Source of the DNA: an uncultured Ruminococcus sp.
GTDB taxonomy: Bacteria > Bacillota > Clostridia > Oscillospirales > Ruminococcaceae
Reading direction: 5' to 3'
NCBI GenBank assembly: GCA_937872775.1
Contig: CALMUA010000215.1
Span: forward strand, 1-52,413
Length of the DNA: 52,413 bases
Below are positions 51,901 through 52,413 of the stretch, in pieces. The position numbers were made by a program, and so were the translations under genes. Under the pieces are notes generated by a model that saw only the letters and a program-made list of their open reading frames with translations, was not told where the DNA came from and did not search any database. Position 1 is the stretch's first letter. Each line of letters opens with the position of its first letter.

Positions 51901-52251
51901 AGAAAGATTGAAGTTTTCATCATCTGGTTGTTCATGGTATACTTTTACATCAAACTTGTACGATCTGCCTCCGTCAATGTAAAAGCTTTTTTCTGAACAT
52001 GCACCATCATCTTTGCATGTACGTCCGCTTACATGCATGCTTCGCAAGCTGTTGAAATTAACATCTGTCACTGTTTCAACAATTGTAGAATCCCCGAGAT
52101 TTGTCCATCCGTCATAATTGACATCAAAACAATCATCTACAAGTAATGCTTCTGCAGTTGTAATATTACCAAGCGGCATTGCTGAAAGCATTCCACCGGA
52201 TAATACCACGGATGTTATGACTGCGAGGAGTTTCTTTTTACTCATACTCAT
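49000..52251 (-). CDS. Secreted CBM22-GH10-CBM22-dockerin-CE1 xylanase/esterase
   Basis: A 1083-residue bifunctional hemicellulase. A signal peptide (about 1-35) is followed by a CBM22-like module (about 37-182) and a GH10 xylanase (about 190-540) with acid/base Glu337 in DVCNE and nucleophile Glu460 in ITELD. A second CBM22-like module (about 561-712) and a dockerin (about 723-786) with two calcium repeats, GDVNCDGKINVADL and ADVDQNKVVNSKDL, come next. After a Pro-rich linker lies a CE1 esterase (about 805-1083) with Ser967 in GFSMG and probable His1063 in GGHG. It cuts the xylan backbone and should remove feruloyl or acetyl groups; the dockerin would dock it to a scaffoldin. GAAGGA lies six bases before the ATG. 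No cohesin gene is in the window. Confidence 0.93.
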   Translation of the reverse strand: MSMSKKKLLAVITSVVLSGGMLSAMPLGNITTAEALLVDDCFDVNYDGWTNLGDSTIVETVTDVNFNSLRSMHVSGRTCKDDGACSEKSFYIDGGRSYKFDVKVYHEQPDDENFNLSMTYLLPDGKTFETKTICSKKAVSDEWTDLEAKFKAPSGVSNLVLKITTDSTADFYFDDFKITGKESVPATVSAASAGLKDIYANYFRVGSVLNGYTVNQSTITSVILKEYNSITFENELKPDATMNKSNSSGTNIGVSLSSAASILNFCAQNGIGVRGHTLIWHSQTPQWVFKDGFNDSGSWVSKDVMDKRMESYIKNMFSEIEKQYPTLNLYAYDVCNECVSDDSTRTKNNGGAREPGYGNGKSPWVQVYGDNSFIEKAFTYAKQYAPSSCSLFYNDYNEYWDHKRDCIASMCESLYKKGLLDGIGMQSHVNGDISGFSGVSAYTAAMRKFAAIGCQVQITELDVSTESGKFASSQPDKYKAIFQAAVDLNKTSSAGKVTAVCVWGPNDANTWIDSKNSPLLYDTNNKPKDAYYSVAGVVPESEWGDGGSPSTPVTKPVEPDENGYLFHDDFESSEGSWSPRGSVDMEISNKAAYAGSKSLLVSGRTSEWNGVQKSLGSVTFKPGQSYSFSADAAYADGSDAEFIMTLQYTDAAGETQYEHMDTKSASDGKFVQLSAKDYKIPSGASDVQLVIETSSALGDFYVDEAIAAVSGTPIDGPSEIKIVAGDVNCDGKINVADLCYAKAGVLTDFDSKASATAADVDQNKVVNSKDLIMLQEYLLGIISEFEKDPSGPVTPPGDDNPPVSITPKEYMKNFSSKIAEYPAAGVTDMKGGVDYGTLKKYTYNSTTRGRMTNVNVLLPPGYNPNEKYPVLYAMHGYWEDEDSLMTMGKVQNILGNLIASGEAEKMIVVFPYIFTSKTQEKCSGMDLNNSLAYDNFINDLVKDLMPYIESNFSVKTGRENTAITGFSMGARESLFIGMTRSDLFGYVGSACAAPGLTPGANLSTHPGQLKESELKPKYDMPYLILLTCGGTDSVVYDQPATYSRFLTQNGVDHLYHLVSMGGHGDSSVQPHFYNLLRGLFKAK

Positions 52252-52310
52252 ACCAAATCCTTCATTAAATAATTTTGTAACAATCAGACAAAATTCCGAT
52301 TGACATCTTA

Positions 52311-52339
52311 ATTATATCATTTTAATACTATAAAATCAA
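52311..52339 (-). promoter_or_regulatory. Promoter of the xylanase/esterase gene
   Basis: On the minus strand TTGATT (complement of 52334-52339) and TATAAT (complement of 52311-52316) are spaced by 17 bases, about 60 bases before the start codon. The last 70 bases of the window show no gene. Confidence 0.7.
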
Positions 52340-52413
52340 CTAAAACTTTGAACATTATCAATATTTTTCTTGCTTTTTATCTAATTATTACTTAAATATA
52401 TAGAATATTATAT

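Overview
The window looks like the chromosome of an anaerobic, AT-rich, Gram-positive Clostridia-class gut bacterium, most likely Ruminococcus or a close relative. Three things point there. It carries a secreted CBM22-GH10-CBM22-dockerin-CE1 xylanase/esterase of the cellulosomal ruminococcal type. It has the Firmicutes order pyrH-frr-uppS-cdsA-dxr-rseP-ispG-polC with a PolC-type replicase. Promoters are repeatedly TTGaca-17-TATAAT with strong purine-rich ribosome binding sites. The species is an inference and was not checked against any database.

Layout. 1-6434: tail of an unknown gene and its terminator, prmA, a LiaF-like membrane protein, and a divergent ParE/ParC-like type II topoisomerase pair. 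6714-9585: an ECF sigma factor with a membrane-anchored putative anti-sigma factor, then a P-loop ATPase. 9711-14318 (minus): a complete BceRS-BceAB-type antimicrobial-peptide sensing and efflux module with a TTACA-N4-TGTAA operator in front of the transporter genes. 14551-18403: AI-2E family permease, MATE exporter and a divergent AraC regulator. 18833-21609 (minus): a MalT/LAL-type LuxR regulator and a 66-residue cysteine-rich protein. 21901-26892 (minus): moxR-DUF58-transglutaminase operon. 27231-38880: LysE-type exporter, then the large housekeeping operon for UMP kinase, ribosome recycling, undecaprenyl phosphate, CDP-diacylglycerol, isoprenoids and PolC. 39142-40085: tRNA-Ser(CGA), spoIIID, tRNA-Gln(UUG).

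40480-45700 is the accessory part. A 1252-residue protein joins one NRPS module (C-A-PCP) to a C-terminal PlsC-type acyltransferase and overlaps a HAD-fold phosphatase gene. Its codon use is clearly richer in G+C than that of its neighbours, and a fragment of a serine recombinase lies just downstream. Next to it, on the minus strand, three tandem 121-base repeats each carry a ribosome binding site and an identical 18-codon ORF (MCNNFFASFCEWIKSFCK). A consensus-like promoter stands at one end and a 17-bp-stem terminator at the other. This peptide array is my best candidate for an undescribed system.

45842-48947 is a complete preQ1 (queuosine precursor) operon, queD-queE-folE-queC-queF. It sits behind a probable preQ1-I riboswitch whose P1 strands have the same sequence as the arms of a downstream terminator. 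49000-52251 (minus) is the xylanase/esterase.

A second unexplained signal is a dispersed family of about 120-base structured intergenic elements (25731-25850, 27072-27200, 39765-39887, partial copies near 21781 and perhaps 45245). Their central hairpins differ in sequence but stay paired. One copy lies between a good promoter and the lysE-like gene, as a riboswitch would.
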